This document shows positions 9,875-18,686 of a DNA stretch of 64,000 nucleotides, piece after piece; the first letter of the stretch is position 1, and each line of letters starts with the position of its first letter. The translations under genes and the position numbers were made by a program. Under the pieces are notes generated by a model, which saw nothing but the letters and a program-made list of their open reading frames with translations, searched no databases and was not told the DNA's origin. This stretch comes from Desulfurococcaceae archaeon (GTDB lineage Archaea > Thermoproteota > Thermoprotei_A > Sulfolobales > Desulfurococcaceae): the NCBI GenBank assembly GCA_020833225.1, contig JAJHQS010000002.1:1-64000 (forward strand), given 5' to 3'.

Positions 9875-11427
9875 CTTATTAATTTGCCGAGAACACTTTT
9901 AGAAGAGTGTTTAAGGACTCTCACAGATATAGATCTACCTAACTCTACTTTACCGGGCACTTTAACTGCTATAGGATAGCTTCCGGGGAATCTTGCAATA
10001 GTAAAGCTTTTCACGTATTTCTCTGTGTATAGATAATATAATATGGTGTTCACTGGGACAATCCTAGATAACATGACACGATCAAAAAATCTCATAACCC
10101 GGACTCTGTGAACATGGTATATCTTCTTGTGTTTGGATCGAATGTAATGTACATCTGCTTTCTTAAGCCAGAGTGGAGTGTTTAGTAGGACTGCTACTTG
10201 TCTAATATTAACTCTCCTCACAAGTAAACCCTCGTTGAGAATTTTCTTTAAATACTCTTCATTTATAATAAATGTTTCTTTGGTTTCACCTGGTAAACCG
10301 TAGAGGAGATTTATACCTGGTAGTAGGTATGGTAATCCATTCCAACCTCTAATACTCCCCACTTTATTAATTACTCTGATTGCCTCAAGAGACTCATCAG
10401 GCTGTGTCTTTAAATTATTTAATTTTACTACTTTTGGGTCAAAGGATTCAATACCGAGAGCAGCTACATCTCCCGGTGTATTATATTTCACTATTACTTT
10501 AAGTGCTTTAATAGACTCATCAGGATGTTTAGCTATAGTGCCGGGGTTTACGTTATCAATATGTAGTGTTATGAGGCCTGGAGCTGAGAGCCTTATACCT
10601 TTAAAAAGTTTTTCAAGAGCCTCTACGTTTGGTTTAGGGAATTCTTCAACTCCAATATTATTAGCCATGTATGTGAGGATGTCTGGTTGTTTACCTAGTC
10701 TAATGTGTCTTACTCCGAGTTTATAGAGAACTTCGACTTCTTTAATAATAGCCTCAGTATTCCTCATAATGGGTTTGCCGTAGCGTGGTTCAATACAGAA
10801 ACTACAGCCACCTGTAATCCAGCGTGGACAACCCCTATAAGTCTCAATCTCGACAACTAAGTTCTTTCCATAGCATGGATGTTCTTGCACGATTTTAGCA
10901 CCAAGTATAAAGGCTTTATTTGCTAATTCGTAGTTTTCACGTAGAATCCAGGGTCTTGCTTTTTCAAATCCATGGTCTATTAGCTCATTTAGGTATTCTT
11001 CTACATCTCCGTGAACAATTTCATCAAATAGGTATTTGTATTTTGAAGGCTCTATAGCTATGCTACCACCTCCGTGTGCTAATCCATATCTTGCAGCTGG
11101 ACCAACTAGTATTTTCCTAGAGTCTCTTAGTAGTAGGGCTATTCTCTCGAGTTCACTATGTCTTATTGGTACTCCACCAATATATTTACCTGGAACTTCA
11201 GAACCAGCTATAATGACGACGAGATCGGACTTCTTAGCTTCACTGAGAAATCTTGATGCATCAGCTCTAAATTGATCTATAGTCCAATACCTCACTATAG
11301 CATTCTTATTTTTTAACCAAATTACACCAGCAATGAGTCTTGGATATGTATTAATATATGGAGGTACACCTAGACCAGCAGGCTCATCAGTATATCCATC
11401 AAGTATAATAGCTCTCTCTACTCTCAC
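9871..11427 (-). CDS. Radical SAM enzyme, archaeal COG1031-like
   Basis: ETYRGCPRWITGGCSFCIEPRYGKPIMRN cysteine cluster; NLLYGLPGETKETF. Confidence 0.8.
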   Translation of the reverse strand: MRVERAIILDGYTDEPAGLGVPPYINTYPRLIAGVIWLKNKNAIVRYWTIDQFRADASRFLSEAKKSDLVVIIAGSEVPGKYIGGVPIRHSELERIALLLRDSRKILVGPAARYGLAHGGGSIAIEPSKYKYLFDEIVHGDVEEYLNELIDHGFEKARPWILRENYELANKAFILGAKIVQEHPCYGKNLVVEIETYRGCPRWITGGCSFCIEPRYGKPIMRNTEAIIKEVEVLYKLGVRHIRLGKQPDILTYMANNIGVEEFPKPNVEALEKLFKGIRLSAPGLITLHIDNVNPGTIAKHPDESIKALKVIVKYNTPGDVAALGIESFDPKVVKLNNLKTQPDESLEAIRVINKVGSIRGWNGLPYLLPGINLLYGLPGETKETFIINEEYLKKILNEGLLVRRVNIRQVAVLLNTPLWLKKADVHYIRSKHKKIYHVHRVRVMRFFDRVMLSRIVPVNTILYYLYTEKYVKSFTIARFPGSYPIAVKVPGKVELGRSISVRVLKHSSKSVLGKLIS

Positions 11428-11437
11428 AATTAAAACC

Positions 11438-12058
11438 CTATTTAAATACTAATTGTTTAATTCTCAATAAGTCTAGAATAGTGTCTAGGTCTAATAGTAC
11501 ACCGGGATATTCTGTCTCAATTAACATAGTCTTATCTATGTACTTAGAAGTTACTTCTTTTAACCCCATTTTCTCTTCTGATATTGAGAGTAAATCTTTA
11601 AGAATACGGGTTGAAAAGAGTATTGGGTGTCCTCGTTTACCCCTATATGTAGCTACAGCTATGTAGAATTCATCGAGGCGTTCAAGAAACCTCACAGCGA
11701 CATTAACATATACGCCTGGATGAATCCAAGCAGCATCACCAGGATTTACACCAAGAACTCTAACATTAGAATATTTTTCAACTACATATTCTACACCGAG
11801 CTTAATAGAAGAACTCATACCTAATCTGAAACTAGGATTAAATACTACGTCAATGTGATTTCTAAATTCTCTTAAAACACATTCGACTAAGTGTGCTTGA
11901 TATCCTAAAACAACAATTACTTTATTAAAAATACCTGATTCTATAATGTTTGAAATAGTCTGCGCTATAATAGGTTTTTCACTATACTTATACAGCATTT
12001 TATTCCAGGGGAATCTCGAGCTCTCACCAGCAGCTGGCACGATACAATATAGAGTCAC
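11438..12058 (-). CDS. MobA-like nucleotidyltransferase
   Basis: CIVPAAGESSRFPWNKMLYKYSEKPII, GVNPGDAAWIHPGV, RGHPILFS. Confidence 0.8.
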   Translation of the reverse strand: MTLYCIVPAAGESSRFPWNKMLYKYSEKPIIAQTISNIIESGIFNKVIVVLGYQAHLVECVLREFRNHIDVVFNPSFRLGMSSSIKLGVEYVVEKYSNVRVLGVNPGDAAWIHPGVYVNVAVRFLERLDEFYIAVATYRGKRGHPILFSTRILKDLLSISEEKMGLKEVTSKYIDKTMLIETEYPGVLLDLDTILDLLRIKQLVFK

Positions 12059-12063
12059 GATAA

Positions 12064-12732
12064 CTACCTCGAAACTAATTGTAATCGGAAGAGGTCTGCA
12101 ATGTCTTCACACATATCAGTAATTTTCTCAATGTCATCTATAACTACTGGCATAACTATACAGATCTCCTTAATACTAATAGAGCATTCTCTTAATAGTT
12201 CTTCAAAAGCCTTTAACCTGATCTCGTCAACCACCTCTTCGAGTTCTTCAATTTTATGTGTTAATTCGAGTGCTTTCTCATAATCACTTCTCACAAGCTC
12301 TAATATGTTATTGACAAGCTTCACGGCTTCAAGAGATTTCTCAACCGCATTAACTAATATGTCGTGAAGATTACGTGGTATTTCAAGTTGTAGGTGTTTA
12401 AATATAAGGATTTTTTTAGCGACAGCTTTTGCTAAGCCAATTATATCATCTATTGTTAACACCGTTCTTAATAAGTCTTCGCGATCCTCTGGATGAATAT
12501 GACTAACTCTAAGAAGACTCATTAAGACTCTCTTTAACTTATCACTCTCTTCTTCATGTTTATTTAATTCTTCATACTTCTCACGCATATTCTCATAGCT
12601 GGAAGTACTATAACTTCTTAAAATTTCATCTAATATTCCTACACCACGTGTAATATGATCTAAGTGTTCTCTGAATTTACTATTAATTTCTTCGAGAAGC
12701 CTACCGCCAGTGAAAATTCTGCTAGTAAACAT
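12064..12732 (-). CDS. DUF47 / PhoU-like phosphate-transport regulator
   Basis: Helical protein with …EESDKLKRVLMSLLRVSHIHPEDREDLLRTVLTIDDIIGLAKAVAKK…. Confidence 0.75.
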   Translation of the reverse strand: MFTSRIFTGGRLLEEINSKFREHLDHITRGVGILDEILRSYSTSSYENMREKYEELNKHEEESDKLKRVLMSLLRVSHIHPEDREDLLRTVLTIDDIIGLAKAVAKKILIFKHLQLEIPRNLHDILVNAVEKSLEAVKLVNNILELVRSDYEKALELTHKIEELEEVVDEIRLKAFEELLRECSISIKEICIVMPVVIDDIEKITDMCEDIADLFRLQLVSR

Positions 12733-12815
12733 ATAATCCCCTTTGAATATTATACATTAATAAGTGTTAAAACTTCTTTCTGTTAAAATAGAAGGTCATT
12801 GTCTTTATTGTTTAT

Positions 12816-12886
12816 GTTTTTCATAGTTTAACTATATTCTATACGTTGTGTTTGTATTTTTCATAGTATTTTTACTATGAGAAAAT
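12816..12886. promoter_or_regulatory. Pair of inverted-repeat operator-like sites between divergent genes
   Basis: TCATAGTTTAACTAT (12821-) and TCATAGTATTTTTACTATGAGAAAA (12861-), exactly 40 bp apart, each an ATAGT…ACTAT inverted repeat. Confidence 0.5.
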
Positions 12887-12935
12887 GTTTATTAGATTCT
12901 TTACTGATTAATATTAAATAAAATGGTGTATTGTC

Positions 12936-13310
12936 ATGGAGAGTAGTGAATTGTGTGGTATATATGATATAAGATTTCTCGTTAAGAGAGGTATTATTAT
13001 AACACCACCAGTTCTAAAAACACTTGACGCTGTAATAGCACTCAAAAAAGTTACAGCTGACGACATAGCTAGATATACTGGGAGAGCAAGAACTATTGAA
13101 TCACGTTATTTAGCAAAACTCAATAGACTAGGTATTGTTGCAAAAGTCAAAGAGGGTAGGAGAATATACTATATGGAACCTATTCACGCTGTCACAGAGT
13201 TCTATAATAGATATGGCGAGGCTTTTACACCAGAGCAAATAGCACATATGATTGGATTACCTGCGGACATCGTCAAGATGATTATTAGTACACTTAAAGC
13301 GAAGAAGTGA
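12936..13310 (+). CDS. Winged-helix transcriptional regulator
   Basis: VTADDIARYTGRARTIESRYLAKLNRLGIVAKVKEGRRIYYM. Confidence 0.75.
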   Translation: MESSELCGIYDIRFLVKRGIIITPPVLKTLDAVIALKKVTADDIARYTGRARTIESRYLAKLNRLGIVAKVKEGRRIYYMEPIHAVTEFYNRYGEAFTPEQIAHMIGLPADIVKMIISTLKAKK

Positions 13311-13333
13311 ATTAATTATTTAATAGGAGAAGC

Positions 13334-13645
13334 TTAGGGCCTACTCTTTAAACTTAATACAACACTTACTTCTCTTTTTTCACCCCTCTCCTCTACTGTG
13401 AAGACTAGCCATATACTGCTAGCACAATAACCTGTTCTTCTCAATCCTTCAGCAAAGGCCTCTATGAGTTTTGTTAGAATTAATGTTCTAGAGTACTCAC
13501 CGTGTTTAGCCACAAATTTATCTATAACTAAAAGATCTTCCTCGTTAAGTCTCAGCGAAATCATCTTTTTTCTAGGTTTTAACGGTATTTCTATGATATT
13601 GCCGCGGTAAATCAGAGGCTCTTCACTGGAAGCGGTAGAAGTCAC
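13334..13645 (-). CDS. Ribbon-helix-helix-like small protein
   Basis: KMISLRLNEEDLLVIDKFVAKHGEYSRTLILTKLIEAFAEGL. Confidence 0.5.
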   Translation of the reverse strand: MTSTASSEEPLIYRGNIIEIPLKPRKKMISLRLNEEDLLVIDKFVAKHGEYSRTLILTKLIEAFAEGLRRTGYCASSIWLVFTVEERGEKREVSVVLSLKSRP

Positions 13646-13883
13646 AATTAATTATCACCAGAGATATCATTGAACCCCTATATATTTAAATCTTAACTTA
13701 ATACACACTCATAGGGCTCTTAGTAGAAACCTTATTTCACACTACATGGAACTAATTGTACAATTATAGATAACACTTACTAGTAATTTATTCTCACTTC
13801 GAGATATGAGAGATTTAAAGATAAATAAGCCCCTCGCTATCTAGGTAATTGTAGAGTTATTTTCTCACACTGGAGGTGTTTTT

Positions 13884-14615
13884 ATGAAGCCTAGTATTAT
13901 TGATTTTTTAGATGAAGCTTCAAAACAGATACGATATTTAATTGTTAATGGAAGAGTTTACGTAGTAAAAAAGTATGCTAGTGAGCCTGGTTTAATTAAG
14001 TGGTTTTTTATTTCAACATCTAATTTAGCCATTGGAAAATACCCGTTTAAATTAGACCCATTTGAGAGACTTAAACGTGAAGTATACTTTATGAGGCATT
14101 CAAAGAGAGGTTTTAATAAACCGGAGATTCTTGTAGTTGACTACTCTAATATGGTTTTAGTTAGGGAATTTATAAGAGGTGATGTTTATAGTTATAGTGC
14201 ACCTAGTAGTGTGCACTATGAAGTAGCTAGACAACTCGGTATGTGTCATGAAGATGGCTGGGTTCTCGGAGACTCTAAGATATCAAATTTCATATATAGT
14301 GTTGAGAAACATGTATATATTGTTGACGCTGAACAGGCTATTAGAGAGTATAGTTTAGATTATTCTGCATGGGATTTACTTGTCTATGTGTCAACTCTAA
14401 CTATAGATGGATATGTGAAAGCCCTTTATAGTAGAGATGTCTATGATTCTATAATAGAAAACATCATTACTGGTTATCTTCAAGGTAATAGTAATGGTAG
14501 AGAAGTTTTCAAGACACTATTAATAAGAGAATTTAAAGTACTTACATATTTCCTTATACCATTTCCATTTAACCACGTTTTTGTAAAGAAAATTGAGAAG
14601 TATGTGAGTAGTTAG
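13884..14615 (+). CDS. Atypical protein-kinase-like (RIO/Bud32-like) protein
   Basis: GRVYVVKKYA; ARQLGMCHEDGWVLGDSKISNFIYSVEKHVYIVDAEQA resembles HxD..KxxN and DxE of lipopolysaccharide-kinase/RIO-like folds. Confidence 0.6.
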   Translation: MKPSIIDFLDEASKQIRYLIVNGRVYVVKKYASEPGLIKWFFISTSNLAIGKYPFKLDPFERLKREVYFMRHSKRGFNKPEILVVDYSNMVLVREFIRGDVYSYSAPSSVHYEVARQLGMCHEDGWVLGDSKISNFIYSVEKHVYIVDAEQAIREYSLDYSAWDLLVYVSTLTIDGYVKALYSRDVYDSIIENIITGYLQGNSNGREVFKTLLIREFKVLTYFLIPFPFNHVFVKKIEKYVSS

Positions 14616-14642
14616 TGTTTATTAAGCTTGTAGAGTTATTAG

Positions 14643-14700
14643 TAGTGGTGATGATTTACCTCCGGCTCGAATAGTGAAGAGAACTTACCCGGCTGATCAA
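14643..14700 (+). ncRNA. C/D-box sRNA candidate
   Basis: C GTGATGA (14648-14654), 12-nt guide TTTACCTCCGGC, D' TCGA, spacer ATA, C' GTGAAGA, 12-nt guide GAACTTACCCGG, D CTGA (14693-14696). Confidence 0.82.
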
Positions 14701-14701
14701 C

Positions 14702-15280
14702 TTGCCGAGGCGCATACTCATTACTGGTGATACACACATACCTGACAGAGCTACATCTATACCGCGTTTACTTCTAAACTATATATCAGACCATGCACCC
14801 TGGGAAATGGTATTATTTACTGGGGACTTAACAGGTGAAAATGTTTTAAAATGGCTTAAGACTATTAGTAAGGATCTATATATCGTTCAGGGAAATATGG
14901 ATTATTTATCACTACCAAGACAAGTCACTGTGGAAATTAATTGGTTAAAAGTAGGGTTAATTCACGGTGATGGGGTTTATCCACGTGGAAACCCTGTAGA
15001 GCTTTCAAAGATAGCTAGAAGACTAGGCGTACAAGTACTAGTCTCAGGACATACACATGCAGATTTCACGCGTATAGGTATAGGTGGTAATACACTCCTC
15101 TTAAATCCGGGTTCACTAACAGGTGTGTGGGGTGGTGGAGGCGGTAGTTATAAACCATCTCTAATGGTCCTTGAAATACCTGATCAAGAGTGCGTAGTCG
15201 TAGAGGTCTATAGGTTGAATAAAGATATCTTAGAGCATACTACTAGTAACTATTGTTTTAAGAGCGGGGTGTGGAGTTAA
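14702..15280 (+). CDS. YfcE/MJ0936-like metallophosphoesterase
   Basis: ILITGDTHIPDRA, LFTGDLTGE, VQGNMDY, LIHGDGVYP, VSGHTHADF, LLNPGSLTG. Confidence 0.88.
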   Translation: MPRRILITGDTHIPDRATSIPRLLLNYISDHAPWEMVLFTGDLTGENVLKWLKTISKDLYIVQGNMDYLSLPRQVTVEINWLKVGLIHGDGVYPRGNPVELSKIARRLGVQVLVSGHTHADFTRIGIGGNTLLLNPGSLTGVWGGGGGSYKPSLMVLEIPDQECVVVEVYRLNKDILEHTTSNYCFKSGVWS

Positions 15281-16384
15281 TTACTCTACTCCTAGTGGCA
15301 GTATAATAGTGTTTTTCCAGGGTATTGTTACAGTGATCTCATCGCCCACTTGAACATTGAGAGTGTTAGGTAAATATACTAGTAGTTTTAAACCACCAAT
15401 TTTAAGTCTCCCCTCTATTTTTTCGCCAATAAACATTGCAAATTCTAATACACCTTTCACAGTAGTGTCTTTTTCATCACTACTAGAACCAATTTTCACA
15501 ATTTCTGGTCTTATAACAACAGCTACTTTTCTCGGTAAATTACTCTGGGGAGTTACACCTTTAATAATCACGTCGGCGTCTTCGAGTTTTACTTCGACTT
15601 CTAAGCCGCTTTGACGTAGTACTTCACCTCTATATATACTACTACGCCCGAGGAAATCTGCTACAAAGAGGTTATTGGGGTTAAAATATAGTTCTCTCGG
15701 TGTCCCTATCTGCATTATCTTGCCCTTATTCATGACAGCTATACGGTCACTAAGGCTCATAGCTTCAATTTGATCGTGGGTAACGTAGATCGTTGTTATG
15801 CCAAGAGACTTCTGTAGTCTTCTAAGCTCTTCTCTCATTTCTATTCTGAGTTTAGCATCTAAATTGCTGAGAGGCTCATCGAGTAGTAGTATTCTCGGGT
15901 GAGTTACAAGAGCTCTTGCTAATGCTACTCTTTGTTGTTGTCCACCACTAAGTTGTAGAGGGTAGCGGTTTTCAAACCCCTTTAACTTTACTAATTCAAG
16001 TGCCCATTCAACCCTCTTCTTAATATCTTCATCAGATAACCCAAGCTCTTTCTTTCTAATTTTTAAACCATAAGCTATATTTTCAAACACCGTCATATGT
16101 GGCCATAAAGCATAGTTTTGAAAAACCATTGCTGTATTTCGCTTATATGGTTTAAGGAAGGTTACATCTTCATCATCGAAGTATACTCTACCAGTATCTG
16201 GTATTTCAAAGCCTGCAATAATTCTAAGCGTTGTTGTTTTACCGCATCCAGAGGGGCCTAGAATTGTAAAGAATTCTCCTCGCTCAACTGTGAAAGAGGC
16301 GTTATCAACAGCTATTATGTTACCATAGTATTTAGAGACATTTTCGAGAGTAACTTTAGTCACTGCGAAATACCCTCTAAACAC
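15281..16384 (-). CDS. ABC transporter ATPase (Fe3+/polyamine/thiamine-type)
   Basis: LGPSGCGKTTTLR Walker A, LSGGQQQRVALARAL signature, LLLDEPLSNLDAK Walker B; TOBE-like C-terminus. Confidence 0.92.
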   Translation of the reverse strand: MFRGYFAVTKVTLENVSKYYGNIIAVDNASFTVERGEFFTILGPSGCGKTTTLRIIAGFEIPDTGRVYFDDEDVTFLKPYKRNTAMVFQNYALWPHMTVFENIAYGLKIRKKELGLSDEDIKKRVEWALELVKLKGFENRYPLQLSGGQQQRVALARALVTHPRILLLDEPLSNLDAKLRIEMREELRRLQKSLGITTIYVTHDQIEAMSLSDRIAVMNKGKIMQIGTPRELYFNPNNLFVADFLGRSSIYRGEVLRQSGLEVEVKLEDADVIIKGVTPQSNLPRKVAVVIRPEIVKIGSSSDEKDTTVKGVLEFAMFIGEKIEGRLKIGGLKLLVYLPNTLNVQVGDEITVTIPWKNTIILPLGVE

Positions 16385-18638
16385 CTATAAAAGCATATCT
16401 CTGTTTAAATACATACACGATTACTACTACGACTATTAATTGTAGTAGTATTAGCAATGTTCCCATAGCGGCCACGATGAGAGGGCCGCCGCCGGCTCCA
16501 CCACTATAGTACATTCTCATATAGTATGTTATTGGGGCTTGGTCGTCTCTTATGCCTCCAAATGTAACACTCGTAGAGACCTCAGTAGCCATATATATAA
16601 ATCCTATTAATGCACCACTCAATATGTAGCCCACTATGAGTGGTAATATTACTCCAAAAATTACTTTGAATCTTGATGCTCCTAGGTTTAAAGCAGCTTC
16701 TTCTAGGTTTTCATGTATTTGTTGAAATCCTGCAAAAACAGATCTTACAACGTATGGTAGTCTTCGAACACTAAAAGCTATAATAAATATTAGCCAAGCC
16801 TCAAATGCTGGGCTTGCAGGACTAATTCTAGAACCTATCTCGATAGGTAAGAGTTCTGCTAAGCCAGCGAAGAGGATATAGTAGCCAACTGCAAATACTA
16901 GTCCAGGTATGGCTAGTGGAGCTACTGAGAGAGAGTCTAATATACTGGTTACTGATTTAACTTTAAATCTACTAACACTATAAGCTACACAAGTAGCCAA
17001 GAACACTGCTATTAGAGTAGAGACACCTGCATATATGAGTGTATTAGCAAAGTACCTGTAGATCATGGGGTCTGTGAGTGCTCTCCTAAAATACACGAAT
17101 AGATCTTGGGGAATACTCAGCTCTAAACCAGATTCACCAATATATGGTTTAAGTACACCTAGTGACATTAAGATAACGCCGATTTGTGGAAGAGCTGTGA
17201 AAACTACGAGTGGAAATATTAAGAAATATACTAATAGTTGCCCGAGGAGCCCAAGTCTCCTAATACGAGGATTCCACCTACCACCTCTACTAATCATAGC
17301 ATAACTTCTCATACTTACATAGTTCCTTATGGCTAGAAAAGCAATTAACGCGAGTATTAGCATTAAAATACCGAGTGCAGCTATCTCTGGTGATATTACT
17401 CCGTGAGCTGTTAATAACCCGCTATAAATCCTATAACTCATTAAATTCGGCTCATTAAACACTATTGGGGCTCCAAGATCCTCTAAACTAAAGACGAAAA
17501 CTAGTGTTGAGCCAGCTGCTATACCTGGAAGTGCTAGTGGTAGTGTAACTGTTCTAAATAACCTAAACCCCTTAGCTCCTAGATTTTCAGCTTGCTCCTC
17601 TGTTGAGGGATCTACATTAATAAACGCTGTATACGCGTTTAAATACACTATAGGGTAAAATGAAAATATCTGTGCAACTATAACTCCAACAAGGCTATCA
17701 ATACTCAGTGAACACCCAGTTAGAGATCTTAGTATTGCAGATACAGGTCCATGCTCACCCCAGAGGAGTCTAATAACATAGGCATTTATGAATGGAGTAT
17801 TGAAAAGCGGTATTATTGCAAGAACTCTCAATAGTGAATGACCTGGAAACCTATAACGAGCTAGTATAAAAGCTACAAATACACCTAGAAGAGTAGCAAT
17901 AGATGTTACTATAGCAGCGATGATGATGCTATTTAACACAGGCCCATAATTCACACCCCTCAAGATAATAATACATCCGCCACCCGGTAACTCCAATATT
18001 TCTAGTGGTCTTGAATATATAGGGTTTAAATTTACATAACTAGGTGTTCTGAGTACACTGTAAAAATTTGTCCACCAATAGCCACCTGTAGGGGGTGTAA
18101 AAGAGTGAAATAGTACTAGTAGTATGGGGATTAACATGAATACTACGAGATAAGTAAAGCCAAATATGAGGAAAAACCACATTGTCTTATCAAGCTGGTG
18201 TAGAGTAGACTTTATTCTCCGCGTATAACTCACAGTTACTTCTTTAACCAACTCTCTACGTGTCTTTAAATATCTAAACCACTCTCGCAGAGCACCTAGA
18301 AATACAAGCCCTAGATAAGGAGCTAATCCCACAGCAAGAACTCTTAATAACCCTGTAGCGCAGATAAGTAACACTATGATCTCGTAGAGAGCCACTATAA
18401 CTGATAGAAATGTTAATGAGAAACTATATTTAACTCTATTATAATCAAACCCCATTACTAATAAAACATATCCATAAATAAAACTAGCAGACCACACAAT
18501 ATATGTGAAGATTTCGACCTCGCTAGGTGGAAGCACCTCGTAACTGATCATGCAGAGTGTTGCAAATAAGACGCCTGCTAATACTACATCTAGAAGTCCA
18601 GCTCTCCCAAGTCTTCTTAACAAGTACAAACACCACAA
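16377..18638 (-). CDS. ABC transporter permease, two permease halves fused in one polypeptide (FbpB-like)
   Basis: Two EAA loops: EEQAENLGAKGFRLFRTVTLPLALPG and EEAALNLGASRFKVIFGVILPLIVG, in a 753-aa polytopic protein. Confidence 0.88.
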   Translation of the reverse strand: MWCLYLLRRLGRAGLLDVVLAGVLFATLCMISYEVLPPSEVEIFTYIVWSASFIYGYVLLVMGFDYNRVKYSFSLTFLSVIVALYEIIVLLICATGLLRVLAVGLAPYLGLVFLGALREWFRYLKTRRELVKEVTVSYTRRIKSTLHQLDKTMWFFLIFGFTYLVVFMLIPILLVLFHSFTPPTGGYWWTNFYSVLRTPSYVNLNPIYSRPLEILELPGGGCIIILRGVNYGPVLNSIIIAAIVTSIATLLGVFVAFILARYRFPGHSLLRVLAIIPLFNTPFINAYVIRLLWGEHGPVSAILRSLTGCSLSIDSLVGVIVAQIFSFYPIVYLNAYTAFINVDPSTEEQAENLGAKGFRLFRTVTLPLALPGIAAGSTLVFVFSLEDLGAPIVFNEPNLMSYRIYSGLLTAHGVISPEIAALGILMLILALIAFLAIRNYVSMRSYAMISRGGRWNPRIRRLGLLGQLLVYFLIFPLVVFTALPQIGVILMSLGVLKPYIGESGLELSIPQDLFVYFRRALTDPMIYRYFANTLIYAGVSTLIAVFLATCVAYSVSRFKVKSVTSILDSLSVAPLAIPGLVFAVGYYILFAGLAELLPIEIGSRISPASPAFEAWLIFIIAFSVRRLPYVVRSVFAGFQQIHENLEEAALNLGASRFKVIFGVILPLIVGYILSGALIGFIYMATEVSTSVTFGGIRDDQAPITYYMRMYYSGGAGGGPLIVAAMGTLLILLQLIVVVVIVYVFKQRYAFIGV

Positions 18639-18686
18639 TCTGAAAACTGTAAAAGCACTTAGAGGTATTTATAGAGAAAAAGCTAA

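Noticed and set aside
16377-18638. Possible annotation error or frameshift joining two permease genes
   Set aside because: Continuous ORF with two EAA loops is a known FbpB-like fused-permease architecture
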